A stretch of DNA of 64,000 bases, taken from NCBI GenBank assembly GCA_949987705.1, contig OX465284.1:110157163-110221162 (forward strand), written 5' to 3'. How positions within the stretch are numbered: position 1 is the stretch's first letter; the number at the start of each line of letters is the position of its first letter. Source of the stretch: Thereva unica. Its lineage: Eukaryota; Arthropoda; Insecta; Diptera; Therevidae. This document shows, piece by piece, positions 11,181-22,439 of this stretch. Under the pieces are notes generated by a model. It was not told where the DNA came from, ran no database searches, and was given only the letters and a program-made list of their open reading frames with translations. The position numbers were made by a program, and so were the translations under genes.

Positions 11181-12560
11181 CCAAAAATCATTTCTTGAAC
11201 AAAAATTTTTGTGTTTTGTTATTGTACAAAAAAATCCACTTTTAACTCCATGCTTTAGGGTCGAGGGGGACGGGGGGCGGGTGTTTCAAACATTGACTCT
11301 TTCAACAACACGATCGAACAATAATCCTACTAATTTTTCATAATTCTATATTCAATCAAGGTCCAAAAAATAAGACATGACTCATGAGTCATCCATCAAT
11401 CAATGACTCACGAAGTTACCAAACCCAAGGTCTTAAGTTCGAATTCTGGTGAAGCATTCTCTGTGCAGTTTTTAACTTTCATTTCATTGTGAGACATTCA
11501 TAAGTTGAGTTTAGTTATAGTTGCAGTTGAGTCTAGTTCGACTCTTTCGAGTCACTGTGAATGATATTGTCTACCATGCAACCAACAAACATAAAACCGC
11601 TTGCAAAATTTGAACTCTCATAGTTTATAGTCGCATTTCGTAAACGACCGGCGATAAAAATGTTTTGAAATGATTTAACGATTTTCATATCTTTTTAATG
11701 ATTAATGATAAAAAATTTAATTAGAAAATGAAAAAAAATTTATAAGATTCAAATTGCAATCTGATTTATATTTTTTTTTTTATTACAGAAAAAGTATGGA
11801 TGACCTTATGGTTCGTTAGTGGCAATTGTTACTATGATACAAGAAGTAGCCCCGTGATTTTGGATTGGCACAAATGGGCAATGGACAATTTATTCTAGAC
11901 GAACGACGGAAGGTCGTGAAGTACGACAAACTGACAAGGGTGTTGCAATTAAAAAAATTTGGACTAGGCTGTATATGAATGAAATAGAATGGACCATGTA
12001 TTCTACAAATTTGAATTTAAATCATCGTCAAATTTGTTTCAATGATCACATAACCAGAAATCTCTTAATATGACATAGTGAAACTAATTGTGAGACTTCA
12101 TTTTAAAACAAATCGCATTACAATTGGTTAAGTGTTTCAAAAGTTCGTCGATACTAAAAACTAATAAAAATAAGAACACCTTTAGTAAAAAATTTAAATT
12201 CAAAACGAAATTTGTGATATTTATTGTGAAAATGCCGGTTCAATACATGTGGCATAAATAAGGTACGTTAGTCTTCAACTTGGAAGTTTCTATGTGAAAG
12301 AAAGTGCTCTGGGAGACCAATTAAAAAAAAAACATATTATATTATTTTGTGGGAAAAAAATGAAGAGTCCGACATGTTAGCAGTGATTTCATTAAGGGAC
12401 TAAACGTCTTTTACAAAAGAGAAACTCAGTTTTTAATGGTGCCTCACGATTTGTCAGAAATATGGAAATGGAGTGAATTTAAAACGAAGCCATTTTTGAA
12501 ATTGCGATAACAGAATATGATAAATACCTAATACCAATATCAATAAAGTGCAACAAACTC
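11181..12560. other. AT-rich intergenic DNA
   Basis: Apart from a possible tRNA-derived SINE scrap at about 11400-11460 (ACCAAACC, then GGTCTTAAGTTCGAATTC), nothing was recognised. Confidence 0.4.
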
Positions 12561-12569
12561 GCTGTCGAA

Positions 12570-13480
12570 CAGGCAGGAAATTCTACTTTGTCAAGTCGCT
12601 GCATGTTTCAATAGCTCGACCGCATTAATTCGAGCTCTATATCATTGATGACATTGATTATATTGATTTTTAAGGCATCAATCGACTTAGGCGTACAAGA
12701 AACAGCCAAATGGCGTTAAATCTCATGAACTCGGTGGTTAGTTGACGTCGCCGAAATTCGAGATAGCTATGCCGTCGAATTTCTTGTACAGAAGTCCCAT
12801 TGTTGTATGTTCTGTGTGGCACTTAGTGCCGTCTTATTGGTATCCATTGTTGTTGAGATCCATATCTTTCAATTTATTTCGCAAAAAACTCGTTTCGAAT
12901 TTTATCTCTCGCGACAGTGACAGTTCCAGCTTCATTTTGGAAGAAGTATGAACGAATTACTCTGCCGAATCAAAATTTACACTAAACTGTGTCTATTTCC
13001 AGATGCATTTGCAGCTGTTAGGTCTTACGTGGATTGTTATCGCCACATAAGCGACAATTTTGATTGTTCACATAGCCAATCATTAAAAAACTTTCAAACC
13101 AACTTTCGAACTGGTCGAACTTTCCGTCCGAAATCGGGGTACCCTTCCAACTGCTCCAGAGCCTAGTCAGCGAATACTCCACACTGTCATTACAGTCATT
13201 TACCTATAATTCCTTCTTGAATTGAATTTTGTACGCATGCAGGCTCAAGTCTCGTCGAAAAATACTCCATGTTGAGGTCTGCGAAAGTTCTTTGGCAAGA
13301 CGAGGAATTGATTAATTGGATTTTTTTACCAAACGACGAATAGTCGACTCAAGTAGACGATCACGTGAACCATAAAAATCACGTGGTGCACGCAACATAG
13401 CTCGGACTGAACACTTATTTTGATAGTAAAGTTTAAACATTTGCACATTTGGTAACTTTCTATGTTCATTTGCCCAACTA
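12570..13480 (-). pseudogene. Decayed mariner-type transposase
   Basis: Read on the minus strand and across frames, the order is STIRRLVKK (helix-turn-helix region, about 13360), GYVNNQNCRLCGDNNPR (about 13050), LKDMDLNNNGYQ (about 12850), HTTMGLLYKKFDGIAISNFG (about 12790) and FGDVN-PPSS-DLTPF (about 12740). These correspond in order to the DDE transposase landmarks of insect mariner-like elements, including the FGDVNWPPRSCDLTP block before the last catalytic acid. Multiple frame changes and in-frame stops make it inactive. Flanking terminal repeats were not identified. Confidence 0.75.
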
Positions 13481-13647
13481 AACTATCCAAGCTCTTGCAC
13501 CCCTATTGGTAAACCTTTCATAAGCGATACTAATGAAACTCAGATACCAGGTAGCACTTGTTCAATGGCTTAATTAGTTTAATTTTAGTTCAAGACTGTC
13601 GTTATCTAAAACCAAGTTTCTGGCATGCCTAACCCAGTTTTTTTTTA

Positions 13648-13735
13648 CCCTACAGCTTCGATAGCCTAAAACTTAAGACACCCGACTACCATTCCAAAGA
13701 TCCATAGTGTTCGACTTCATGCATCGGAATAGCAC
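13648..13735 (+). mobile_element. tRNA-derived SINE-like copy
   Basis: The ordered words TAGCCTAAAACTTAAGACACC, CGACTACCATTCC and CATAGTGTTCGACTTC match the pattern of the better copy at 47124 (TAGCCTAGGGGTTAAAGCACC, AGACTACCATC, GGTTCGAAACC). Confidence 0.45.
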
Positions 13736-13933
13736 CATGTCTTTCCACTACCACTACGTAGAGTACTCACTCGTTGCAGCAATTCCCTGCACTATTTTCT
13801 GTCATCATCATTATCTTAATGACATAGTACAGGCCCAGCTCTGTTGACTTCTTCGTCTTCCTTTGGCGTTACGATTCATTAGGAACATTGGCCTTCCCAA
13901 CAATCTGGTGCCAGTTCACGCAAGTCGATGCTC

Positions 13934-14046
13934 ACTGAAAATGACACAGAGCTTTATTGTGGTTAACTATCGTAAACTTTTGTCGATCAAAAACTCCGTG
14001 GTTAACTACAACTTGGTTTTTTAATGCGCTCCGTGTCATTTTCAGT
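13934..14046. mobile_element. Short inverted-repeat element (about 113 bp)
   Basis: The left end ACTGAAAATGACACAGAGC is matched inverted by GCTCCGTGTCATTTTCAGT on the right. The interior also has inverted GTTAAC words. It contains no coding sequence and resembles a small MITE or hairpin element. Confidence 0.55.
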
Positions 14047-14060
14047 CGATGTCGAAATGT

Positions 14061-14427
14061 GCGCCATCTAGACCTTCTGTATTTCAACATTGTATAACTC
14101 TGACATTTCTTAGACGATTTTGACCAATTACCAAGATTTATTTAGGTTATTCTCTACCATTTACTTCAAATCAGTTTTTGAATACAATGTTGCTTAAATG
14201 ACCATCTCCATTCAATAGAAAAAAGGCAGCTTTTTTGGACATCTTCGCTTCGACCATCATCAAAATTTTCTCCCAATAATAAGGCTCGGCCTTTGTTTCT
14301 ATGTGAATTGATTGACTCATAGCTAAAATGGTACTAAATGACCTTTCAGAATCATGTATATTTGTCGAAGTCGGCAAAAAACTGTCACAGTTATTCAATG
14401 TTGAAATACCGAAGGTCTAGATGGCGC
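14061..14427. mobile_element. MITE family GCGCCATCTAGACC, copy 1
   Basis: The terminal inverted repeat GCGCCATCTAGACCTTC, then TATTTCAACATTG, is present at both ends and extends for roughly 60 bp. A second copy with the same ends lies at 23071-23310. It is longer than that copy because of extra sequence in its middle (about 14210-14320). Confidence 0.7.
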
Positions 14428-14549
14428 AATTATGTGCATAAGCACTTTAGTCGGTCCGATAGCTCAGCAAGCTTCTATATTGTAGGTATCTATCGCTTTT
14501 TTTGCACATATAATTTGAGTCTAAAAAAGGACAAAAAAGGTACCCCAAA

Positions 14550-14908
14550 CAAGTAACGCCCGCCAGACTAGTAAAAATTTGTTAATTGCTATTTTTTATG
14601 AATTTTTGAACTTTGTTAAAAAACAATGATTTTTTTCCAAAACATTCAAACAGGTCTGACAAATTTATTAACAAAAATTGCCAGCCAGACAAGCTTTAAT
14701 AGACAAAAGAGATCTTAAACTTTATTTAAAACAAAAATCAAGGAGGTGTTACGAAGTGCATTTTTATAAAAAAAAAAATTTATAACATAAGGTCTGTCAG
14801 TATCTAGTTAACAAAAATTGCCAGACAGAGATTGTTTTTTAACAAAATTCAAAAATTCATAAAAAATAGCAATTAACAAATTTTTACTAGTCTGGCGGGC
14901 GTTACTTG
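14550..14908. mobile_element. Long foldback element
   Basis: The left arm CAAGTAACGCCCGCCAGACT... (14550 to about 14628) is repeated inverted and nearly perfectly at about 14830-14908. The centre carries further related words (TTAACAAAAATTGCCAG twice). Outside it, GGACAAAAAAGGTACCCC (14529-14546) is answered by GGGGTGCCTTTTTTGTCTTGG (14959-14979), so a larger, older inverted repeat brackets it. Confidence 0.75.
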
Positions 14909-14979
14909 TTTTTTACATGTTTTTCAGGCAATCTCACTTTATTGTTTTGAGGTGTTCGATGGGGTGCCTTTTTTGTCTT

Positions 14980-16690
14980 GGGAGCTTAGACTATTTGTTT
15001 CGTACTCCAACGCGATTCTTTTGCGACTCCGCTCGAGTGCTACAAAAGATAGTAATGCCATCGGCAAAGGCTAGTAATTAACACTGACCTATCAAAGATA
15101 TACACGTATTAGACGATGCGTCTCTTTTAAGATCCAAGTTACAATATGCTCGTACAAATATAGTACAAAGTGCACCAAACTCTAAAACTCCAAAACGATC
15201 ACGCAACTACTGAATAACTCCTCAGTGATCATCGACACATGACCACCTTCAAACCTATCAGCGTTAATTTTTTAATGAGAAAGTCTAGAGCTAAGAGGTA
15301 AGCCACTTTGTAATATCGACGATCCCATGGTTAGATCTAACATCGCACAGCATTGACTTCGAATAGAGATCGGTAGATCCACGGTAGATCTCTATTTTCG
15401 GCCATCAGCAGAAGGCCTCCTTACTTACATATTATGCTCACAGATAGATGATCGCAGGAGTAAGAGCAGGAATTTTATGTAAATAGGAGTAGAATCGAAC
15501 CGCAGACCTTCAGAATGGCAGTCGAGCTAATTTAACAAGCAATCCCCCGGAAATTTTATCACAACCCGAAATAACCACTTGAACGTCTTCAATCGATTAT
15601 AATTTGTCCAGTCATCCGACTTTGCTGTGATATCTATCACCGGAGCTCCTTCTAACATTGACAGTCCATTTATGACTTCGTTAGTATATATCTCCATCAC
15701 CACTGCATAATCCTATCGAGTTAATCCATTTCGTCCGAGTCTCTCCTTCTCTATTGATGATCTTAACGCGCCAAATTAAAACTGAGGCATCTTTAGTGGA
15801 CCCACACTATATTTATACCAACTCTCCTCTTGTAATTTATTTGCAAATCAAAGGCGTGATAGTAAACCTTGTTCATCGCTGATATACCTGCTCCAATTAA
15901 CCCCCTTTCAGTGATTGTATAATTTTGCTTGGAAAAAAAATATTATTAATTAAATTAAATCTTCGCATTCTTTGATCTTCAATTGAAACTGCAGATAAAA
16001 TCTTCATGGCTGTATTTGGTTTGTTTCAAAACGTTATGTCATGTGATTAATAGCTGCGGGTAGATAGTGGGTCATAGGTAGTCTATCAGGTGGAGGAAGA
16101 AAGAAGTAGGACCAGACTTTGAACAATACTTACCATGGAGCACCACTAAGAATCTGAACTCACTAACTCACTCACTAATTCAGTCACACAGTTCTGCAAG
16201 ATTTGTCCAAGTCTTCAAACACGCTCTGTAGTGATACAACAAACCAATGACCAATCGTTTTTTGCAGGAAGCTCTCTTTGTGGTTAAAACTGGTACTTTT
16301 TAGTGGTTAACAGTTACTTTCTATCCACGAACAAGATCCATACTTAGAGTCATTGCTAGAGTTCATTAAACCCATTGCAGATTGGAGTAGTAGCAACTTG
16401 TGTGTCTTCCATTTCCAAGAAGAACTTCAACTCTTGCTTGCCCACATGTCTCTCAAGGTCAAACAAAGTACCAGAAGATTACAAAACTTCCGTTGCTGTG
16501 CTCTAACATGGAGGACGTAACAGAACTGCAGAATCCAAACAAAACAGTTTATCCTTCGTTAACTCCGACCATTGGTCGAGCCTATCATGGCAGCCAGTGA
16601 GATTGTATCTAGTCGGTAAAAATGAACGTTCATCGGCGGAGCAAATAGAAAGCATTTCTTTTACTTGCTTTCATGTGTGTAGTACTTTCT
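14980..16690. other. Intergenic DNA upstream of G3
   Basis: Nothing coding was recognised. A tRNA-derived SINE-like scrap lies at 15485-15545 and is listed separately. Confidence 0.4.
15485..15545 (-). mobile_element. tRNA-derived SINE-like copy
   Basis: The minus strand contains CGACTGCCATTCTGAAGG then TCTGCGGTTCGATTCTAC, which includes an intact B-box core GGTTCGATTC. The layout is the same as at 5037-5100. Confidence 0.5.
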
Positions 16691-16731
16691 CGCAAATAGC
16701 ACTAAAAAATTGATGGTTCATCCGCTAAATT

Positions 16732-16750
16732 GGAGCAATTATATCACCGG
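16732..16750 (+). promoter_or_regulatory. Shared CAATTA element upstream of G3
   Basis: GGAGCAATTATATCACCGG lies 53 bp upstream of the TATA box and differs at one position from the G2 element at 10284-10302. Confidence 0.6.
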
Positions 16751-16784
16751 ACTCGGCGCTTGGGTAAGGTCATGGAGGAGCCAT

Positions 16785-16825
16785 TATAAATACACACGGA
16801 TTCGGGGTAGAAAGCATCAGTCGCA
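16785..16825 (+). promoter_or_regulatory. Core promoter of G3: TATA box and TCAGT initiator
   Basis: TATAAATA is at 16785-16792. The TCAGT initiator has its A at 16819, 34 bp downstream of the TATA box and 29 nt before the ATG. Confidence 0.8.
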
Positions 16826-16847
16826 GTTTCGCAGTACAAGGCTAAGT

Positions 16848-18266
16848 ATGAAGGTATTCGTTGGGTTAGTGAGCGTCCTCGCAGTTGCCTCGGCAGGATT
16901 TATTGGCGGTGGAGGGTCTAGTGGTGGAGGAGGAGGCGGAGGTGGTGGAGGTGGCGGAGGATATGGATCAGGAGGTGGACATGGCGGTGGATTTAGTGGA
17001 GGTGGTGGCGGAGGACACGGTGGAGGAGTGATTATTAGCAGTGGACATGGACTAGGTGGTGGAGGTGGAGGTGGAGGAGGAGGAGGAGGTGGAGGATACA
17101 GCTATGGTGGAGGATCAAGTCATGGTGGTGGGCAAGGAGGTGCAGTAATCGTTAGCGGTGGTCATGGCTTAGGAGGTAGCAGTGGAGGAGGAGGAGGATT
17201 TGGCCATGGCGGTGGTGGTAGTGGAGGATCTGGGCATGGAGGAGGAATTGTTATTAGCAGTGGAATATCCGTAGGAGGAGGAGGAGGAAGGGGCGCAAGT
17301 GGTGGATATGGTCATGGCGGTGGTGGAATAAGTGGAGGATCCAGTCACGGTGGTGGACAAAGCGGCGGAATAATCATTAGTGGTGGACATGGATCAGGTG
17401 GTAGCAGCGGAGGATATAGTCTTGGCGGTGGAATTGGCGGCGAACATAGTGGAGGAGTGATTATTAGCGGTGGACATGGACTAGGTGGTGGTGGAGGAGG
17501 AGGAGGCGGAGGTGGAGGATACAGCTACGGTGGAGGATCAGGTCATGGTGGTGGACAAGGAGGTGCAATTATCGTCAGCGGTGGTCATGGCTTGAGCGGT
17601 GGTAGCAGTGGAGGAGGATTTGGACATGGCGGTGGAATCGGTGGTGGATCCAGCCACGGTGGTGGATTAATCATTAGTGGTGATCACGGATTAGGTGGTA
17701 GCAGTGGTGGATACAGCTACGGTGGTGGAATTGGCGGAGGATCAGGACATGAGGGTGGTATAATTATTAGCAGCGGTGGTGGATCCAGCGGTGGATCTAG
17801 CCATGGAAGTGGTGGCGGAATCGGTGGAGGATCATCAGGACATGGAGGTGGAATTATTGTTGGTGGGCATGGACTAAGTGGTGGACTTGGTGGAGGATTC
17901 AGCGGAGGTCACAGCTTTGAAGGACTTAGTGATGGCGGTGAAGGATTCAGTCATGGTGGCGGATTCAGTGGAGGATTAGGAGGACATGGTGGCGGATTCA
18001 GTGGAGGATTAGGAGGACATGGTGGTGGATTTGGAGGAGGATTAGGAGGACATGGTGGTGGCGGCGGAGGAGGAGGTGGTGGATCCGGAGGGGGTGGTCA
18101 AATCGGACTTGTTAAAATTATCAAAGTATTCATTCCAAGTGGAGGATCTATTGGTGGTGGCGGAGGAGGAGGAGGAGGATTCGGTGGCGGATCTGGTGGC
18201 TCCTATGGCGGTGGACAAGGAGGCGGCTGGATTGGAGGAGGTTATGGAGGTGGAAAATTCTACTAG
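16848..18266 (+). CDS. G3: long secreted glycine-rich protein with amplified IIISGGHGL repeats (472 aa)
   Basis: A single-exon gene, more than twice the length of its paralogues. The frame is open upstream to 16710, but MKVFVGLVSV at 16848 follows the promoter. The signal peptide is residues 1-16 (ASA|G). About nine units of the form [IVL]-[IV]-[IV]-[SV]-[SG]-G-[HDI]-G-[LS], each with a glycine-rich spacer often containing YSYGGGS-x-HGGGQGG, run from about residue 61 to 345. A GLGGHGGGFSGGLGGHGGGF tandem region follows. The conserved segment IGLVKIIKVFIPSG is at residues 419-432 and the protein ends in GGGKFY. AATAAA is at 18341-18346. The alternation of short hydrophobic strands with Gly-rich loops suggests a stackable beta structure in an extracellular fibre or cuticle layer; this is inference. 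Confidence 0.9.
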   Translation: MKVFVGLVSVLAVASAGFIGGGGSSGGGGGGGGGGGGGYGSGGGHGGGFSGGGGGGHGGGVIISSGHGLGGGGGGGGGGGGGGYSYGGGSSHGGGQGGAVIVSGGHGLGGSSGGGGGFGHGGGGSGGSGHGGGIVISSGISVGGGGGRGASGGYGHGGGGISGGSSHGGGQSGGIIISGGHGSGGSSGGYSLGGGIGGEHSGGVIISGGHGLGGGGGGGGGGGGYSYGGGSGHGGGQGGAIIVSGGHGLSGGSSGGGFGHGGGIGGGSSHGGGLIISGDHGLGGSSGGYSYGGGIGGGSGHEGGIIISSGGGSSGGSSHGSGGGIGGGSSGHGGGIIVGGHGLSGGLGGGFSGGHSFEGLSDGGEGFSHGGGFSGGLGGHGGGFSGGLGGHGGGFGGGLGGHGGGGGGGGGGSGGGGQIGLVKIIKVFIPSGGSIGGGGGGGGGFGGGSGGSYGGGQGGGWIGGGYGGGKFY

Positions 18267-18349
18267 ACTGAATTCATGTTATTATATTGTTTTTATTGTT
18301 TTTGTTAAAAATTTATATTTTGTTATATTTTGACATAGTAAATAAAAAA

Positions 18350-19240
18350 CCAAAAAAATTATACATATAGAAGTGGAAGTTTTCCTGGATTTTAAGAAAA
18401 TTATGTCCCAAATGTCCCAATTAATTGATCAATTTTGTATTCTGAAAAACTTATATGCACTTATTCAGTCCCAATCATTTTATATACCTATGAAACTAAG
18501 TGAATCGATCCTGCGTGATTAAAACAAGAAAAGATCGATCGACGCCACAAAAAATGTCATATGACATACTTTCATTACATCAAACATCCAACCATGATTA
18601 AGGATCGATAATTCAATAAGCAAGATCAGCGTAAAGATCAGCTTGCGTGCCAAAGATCAGCCTGAAGACCAGTGATCGTACGCATCCAACTGGCATCTCC
18701 AAGCAATATAATTCTTTAACTTATGGCCCCTGTGCTGAAGGTCTAGTCTTCACGGCACGACAAGTCGTTTGAGTTGAGAAAAGTGGTTTCAGTCGAATCA
18801 ACTTAGCATTTCCACTCATGGCCTCTGTGCTGAAAGTCATAATTCTGTCTTGGTGGCATCCGTGTACAACATGGAGCCTTCTTATGGTTTCCTAGGGAAG
18901 GCCTACGGTGGACTCTCATGTACATATGAACACAAAACGAGGGTTAGACTTTTGGGACCTCGCAGGCATGCAATTTGTTAGAAGTCCCGCTTGGGAGATC
19001 TCTTCCATCAGGTGGTCATTTGATCTCAATCTTAGTATTGCGTTGATAACGTATTTATCTACTTCAACATGCAGCAGTACCAAATTGGATAGAATATCCA
19101 GTGATACCACGTATGATATGCCAATAGTCTTACTGATGGAGCGACAGGCCATTCTTTGAATCTTTAGAGCGAAACTCTTAAGGCTGGTTCTTTACCAGCA
19201 CACTAATAACACATATATTATCATGGACCATATGATGGTA
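18350..19240. other. Intergenic DNA with a short duplication
   Basis: TTATGGCCCCTGTGCTGAAG at 18720 and CATGGCCTCTGTGCTGAAAG at 18817 are near-identical words about 97 bp apart. The stretch at 18520-18700 is rich in GATC words. No gene was recognised. Confidence 0.4.
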
Positions 19241-19244
19241 AGTA

Positions 19245-20330
19245 ATGTTAGGTAGGATTATGTGCGATATGGTTCAGCTGCTGAAAAACTAAGCCAAAAG
19301 AATAAGCCCATTGTGATGCCATAGTGCTCCCACCTGATGTTCAAGTGTCGTTTCTTCGCTAAAACCTAAGCTGGCCGCATGCGTCCCTATCAGACAGTCC
19401 GGTCAGCACTCCCACTGTAACAGAGAGGTCTTGTCTTCCCACGCTCAGTCGTGAAGTGGTCCGCCTGAAATCATAAAAGGGCCAGGAGATTTTAGGCATG
19501 CTGCATTTATTAAGATCCCTCCAATGCGTCCTTGTTGCATTGTGTGCTGTTTGCTTCGAAGTTTAACAGTGGCCCAAGGCATACCAACTTTTTTTTCGAG
19601 GGAAGGAGAGTGGCGGTCGTGCCTTTCCTAGCCAGCTCGTCAGCTTTACAGTGACCGGACACCCGTACGAGAAAAGTCCGGAACTGCTGATCCTGAAGGT
19701 CCTGAACGGCTCATTAAGAGATATGCGGTATTCAGAGATAGTTTTAGTGGTGTTAGTGCAAGAGCTGTAACCAATGGAATAATTGCCTTGTTAGCCTTAT
19801 ACTTGGCTTACAAGGACTGGATCAGTCAAGCAGATACCAGAACCGTTTTGTCCAGATTGAAACTAAGTCCTATAATAGGCTATAACGCCGGCTGCACAAG
19901 CTGGAGGTGCGCGAAGGAAGTAAGATAGGCTTACTTATTGTCCGTCTTTTTTCCTTTATGGTTGGTGGTGGCGTTTATTTGACTTTTTAATTTTTTCCAT
20001 TTGTTTTTTTCTCTTTTGATTTATCGGATTTAGCGTACTGACAAACAGCACATATACTGTTGCTATGGTACCCTCAAGAGGGTTCACAGAATTAGAGGTG
20101 AGTTCTCAACATAGAATCGATCCAGTTGAAGTCTGTCGTTTTTAAGTCCTTACTAAATGTTAATGTGGAAAGGACTCCAAGGCTCCCTCAATATCTAGCA
20201 CTGCCCCATCCAGTTTAAAGATCAGATCGTGTGGGACTAATGCCAGCCTAGAAACACTTCGCTTTGAATGAATAGTTTTGCCTTGGAAGCGGGGTTTTAG
20301 TAGTACTGCCAAGGTGTCTTCTTTTTTGTG
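19245..20330 (-). pseudogene. RNase H-bearing (I/LOA-like) non-LTR retrotransposon relic
   Basis: Read on the minus strand in the expected order, 20195-20181 lies in LDGAVLDIEGAL, the reverse transcriptase motif A with its catalytic Asp. About 19680-19600 reads SGHCKADELARKGTTATLLP, the C-terminal RNase H region with A-D-E-L-A. The element then runs to a 3' tail ending near 19245 (CAATGGGCTTATTCTTTTGG), shared with copies at 36.5 and 40.7 kb. Stops and deletions break it throughout. Confidence 0.65.
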
Positions 20331-20674
20331 TAAAGGAGTCGGTCCTGTTTATAGATCTTGACAGATTGATAGTGGACAGGGTGATCCCTAGGCTTCGTCC
20401 TCTTTCTTAAAAATCGATTTAATTTTTCGATTCTGAACCAATTTTTGTAATATCTTTCGAAATTCACAATTAATTTTTAATGTAATCCCGAACAACTCAG
20501 CAATGCCCTCGCTGCATTAAAAAAGTAAATTTTCCAATAAAGATCATTACCTCACAGAAACAATCGATTAATTAATCTCAACCAACAAGAAGCAACGCGC
20601 GCAGCACAAATTCTGTCCCAAAAAAACGTCCATTCCCCAAAAAAACGGTCATTTCCTGTGTGCATTTACATTTC

Positions 20675-20745
20675 TGCACATAATCGAAATTGCACATGAC
20701 GAACTATTTCAAGATCGTTCATTGATAATTGGTCCACTTACCTTT
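20675..20745 (+). promoter_or_regulatory. Conserved promoter block of G4
   Basis: The block starts TGCACATAATCGAAATTGCAC and includes GAACTATTTCAAGATCGTTC and ATTGATAATTGGTCCACTTA. It aligns with blocks upstream of G5 (24287-24360) and, inverted, G6 (28733-28651). It ends about 65 bp before the TATA box and is the strongest candidate for a common enhancer-like element. Confidence 0.7.
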
Positions 20746-20809
20746 GCTGCATGAAAGATTGAGGCATAAAGGTGATTCGCTGGATGGATGGAAGGCAGCA
20801 GCAGATGCA

Positions 20810-20848
20810 TATAAAAGGTGCGCAGGTCCGGACAGAAGCTATCAGTTT
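20810..20848 (+). promoter_or_regulatory. Core promoter of G4: TATA box and TCAGTTT initiator
   Basis: TATAAAAG is at 20810-20817. The TCAGTTT initiator has its A at 20844, 34 bp downstream. The leader to the ATG is 39 nt, the longest of the family. Confidence 0.8.
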
Positions 20849-20882
20849 GGTTCTACACTTCTGCAAGCAACACTCACTCAAC

Positions 20883-21317
20883 ATGAAGTTATTCGTCTGT
20901 TTAATGGCTGTGATAGTCGCTGCCTCGGCAGGATATATTGGCGGAGGAGGATCCAGTGGTGGATTCGGAGGTGGTGGTCATGGGGGTGGATTTAGCGGAG
21001 GATCTATTGGCGGATTTGGTGGTGGCGGACATGGTGGAGGAGGATTTGGCGGTGGTGGTCATGGAGGAGGTGGTGGACTTGGTGGAGGATTCGGTGGAGG
21101 CGGTGGACATGGGGGTGGATTTGGAGGAGGTGGAAGCGGGGGAGGAATTAAAATCGTTAAGATTTTAGTACCAAGCGGAGGTGGTGGTGGTGGAGGAGGA
21201 GGATTTGGTGGTGGACATGGCGGATTCAGCAGTGGAGGTGGTGGATTTGGTGGTGGAGGATTTGGCGGTGGACATGGTGGAGGTCTTGGAGGTGGATACG
21301 GTGGCGGAAAATGGTAA
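20883..21317 (+). CDS. G4: short secreted glycine-rich protein (144 aa)
   Basis: A single-exon gene. The start MKLFVCLMAVIVAASA|G at 20883 follows the promoter; the frame is open further upstream but without support. The body is GGGGFGGGGHGGG-type repeat. The central segment IKIVKILVPSG is at residues 89-99, and the C-terminus is GGGKW. The DNA of the central segment (about 21133-21178) differs from the G5 equivalent by only about one base over roughly 45, so the two are recent duplicates or have exchanged sequence. AATAAA is at 21391-21396. The predicted role is an extracellular structural protein, as for its neighbours. Confidence 0.9.
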   Translation: MKLFVCLMAVIVAASAGYIGGGGSSGGFGGGGHGGGFSGGSIGGFGGGGHGGGGFGGGGHGGGGGLGGGFGGGGGHGGGFGGGGSGGGIKIVKILVPSGGGGGGGGGFGGGHGGFSSGGGGFGGGGFGGGHGGGLGGGYGGGKW

Positions 21318-21399
21318 ACAAAATTAAAAAAAAAAAAATATTTATGTAAAATGTCCCAAGAAGCTCTGTAATATAAAATATTTTTACCATAATAAATTT

Positions 21400-22430
21400 T
21401 TTATAATGTGATCTGAACTCTTTTTTTTATAAGCAAATGTTACTCAAGAAGACTTCTTGTCTTCTAGCTTAGGCCAATGTGACCTAATCTGGTTTAAGTC
21501 TTCAAATAGGTCCAGAAATAGGTAATAGCGCCAGGGTAATGTTAGACCAGTGTCTTCGCCTATTTGACTAATATTCTAGAAGCTTAACTAAGCTCTCCTA
21601 CTTCATCCGGTATATAGTATAGCACATGTTGGACCTTCTAATTTCAGTTATGCTACACTGAAACATACATATATATGTATAGTCTAAAACAAAGCAAGGC
21701 GATCGACTGCTTTTCGAACTCTACAAAAACATGAAATAATGGCTCGTCCTGTAGCAGTGCCCATACCAATCAATAATTAAAGGATGGGCCATCTATATCT
21801 TCGATTAGATCATCGATCGGTGATCCCATCCCTCAGTAGTGCAATCAGTCGCCTGCTTTAGATACTAATACTAGCCAAAACAGCATTGAAAGGGGAATAC
21901 GTCGCACACGGTTGCTAAAAGCTAACAATGCCTATTATAAGTCTGTTAATGATATTCAAATGGAAGCAACATGACGTCCAAACTGCTGCTGTAGAAGGAG
22001 ATGGGCCTATTCATGTAGTTCTAATGTTGGAATACCTGGGTCCTTTTTAGCTACCAGTCGAGAATAATAGTATAGCTATGGAGTTTCGATCGCAGTGACG
22101 TCATCGGTTGTGGGTTTGGATGTGAGCTTTATCTAGGACAAAAACCTTTTTGGTAAGCTTTTTGGTGAAGAGCTTTTGCGTAACCCGAAACGCCAATCAA
22201 ACAGATCAGACAGAGAGACTAATCTGATTTGTGTGTCTGCCCGTCTGCCTGGTATTTCTCTCTGTCTGGTCTGTCTGGTCTGTTGATGCCCCAAAACTAT
22301 CGTCACCCCAACATCCGCAAAAGCGCACCAAACCGGTTTTTGTCACAGATAAAGCTTACATCCGATCCCATAAACGATGACGTCACGGCGCTAGTAATTC
22401 CATAGCTATACTACTTGGCATGTTGGTCAG
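21400..22430. other. Intergenic DNA, nothing recognised
   Basis: A run of short CTGTCTG/GTCTGTCTGG words lies at 22235-22285. No ORF or element was recognised. Confidence 0.4.
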
Positions 22431-22439
22431 GTCAGGGTG

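Noticed and set aside
17028..17880. CRISPR-like array in the repeats of G3
   Set aside because: The repeats are in-frame protein repeats in a eukaryotic gene with variable spacing. No unique spacers.
22235..22285. GTCTGTCTGG tract as a regulatory array
   Set aside because: A short simple repeat only, with no link to a gene.
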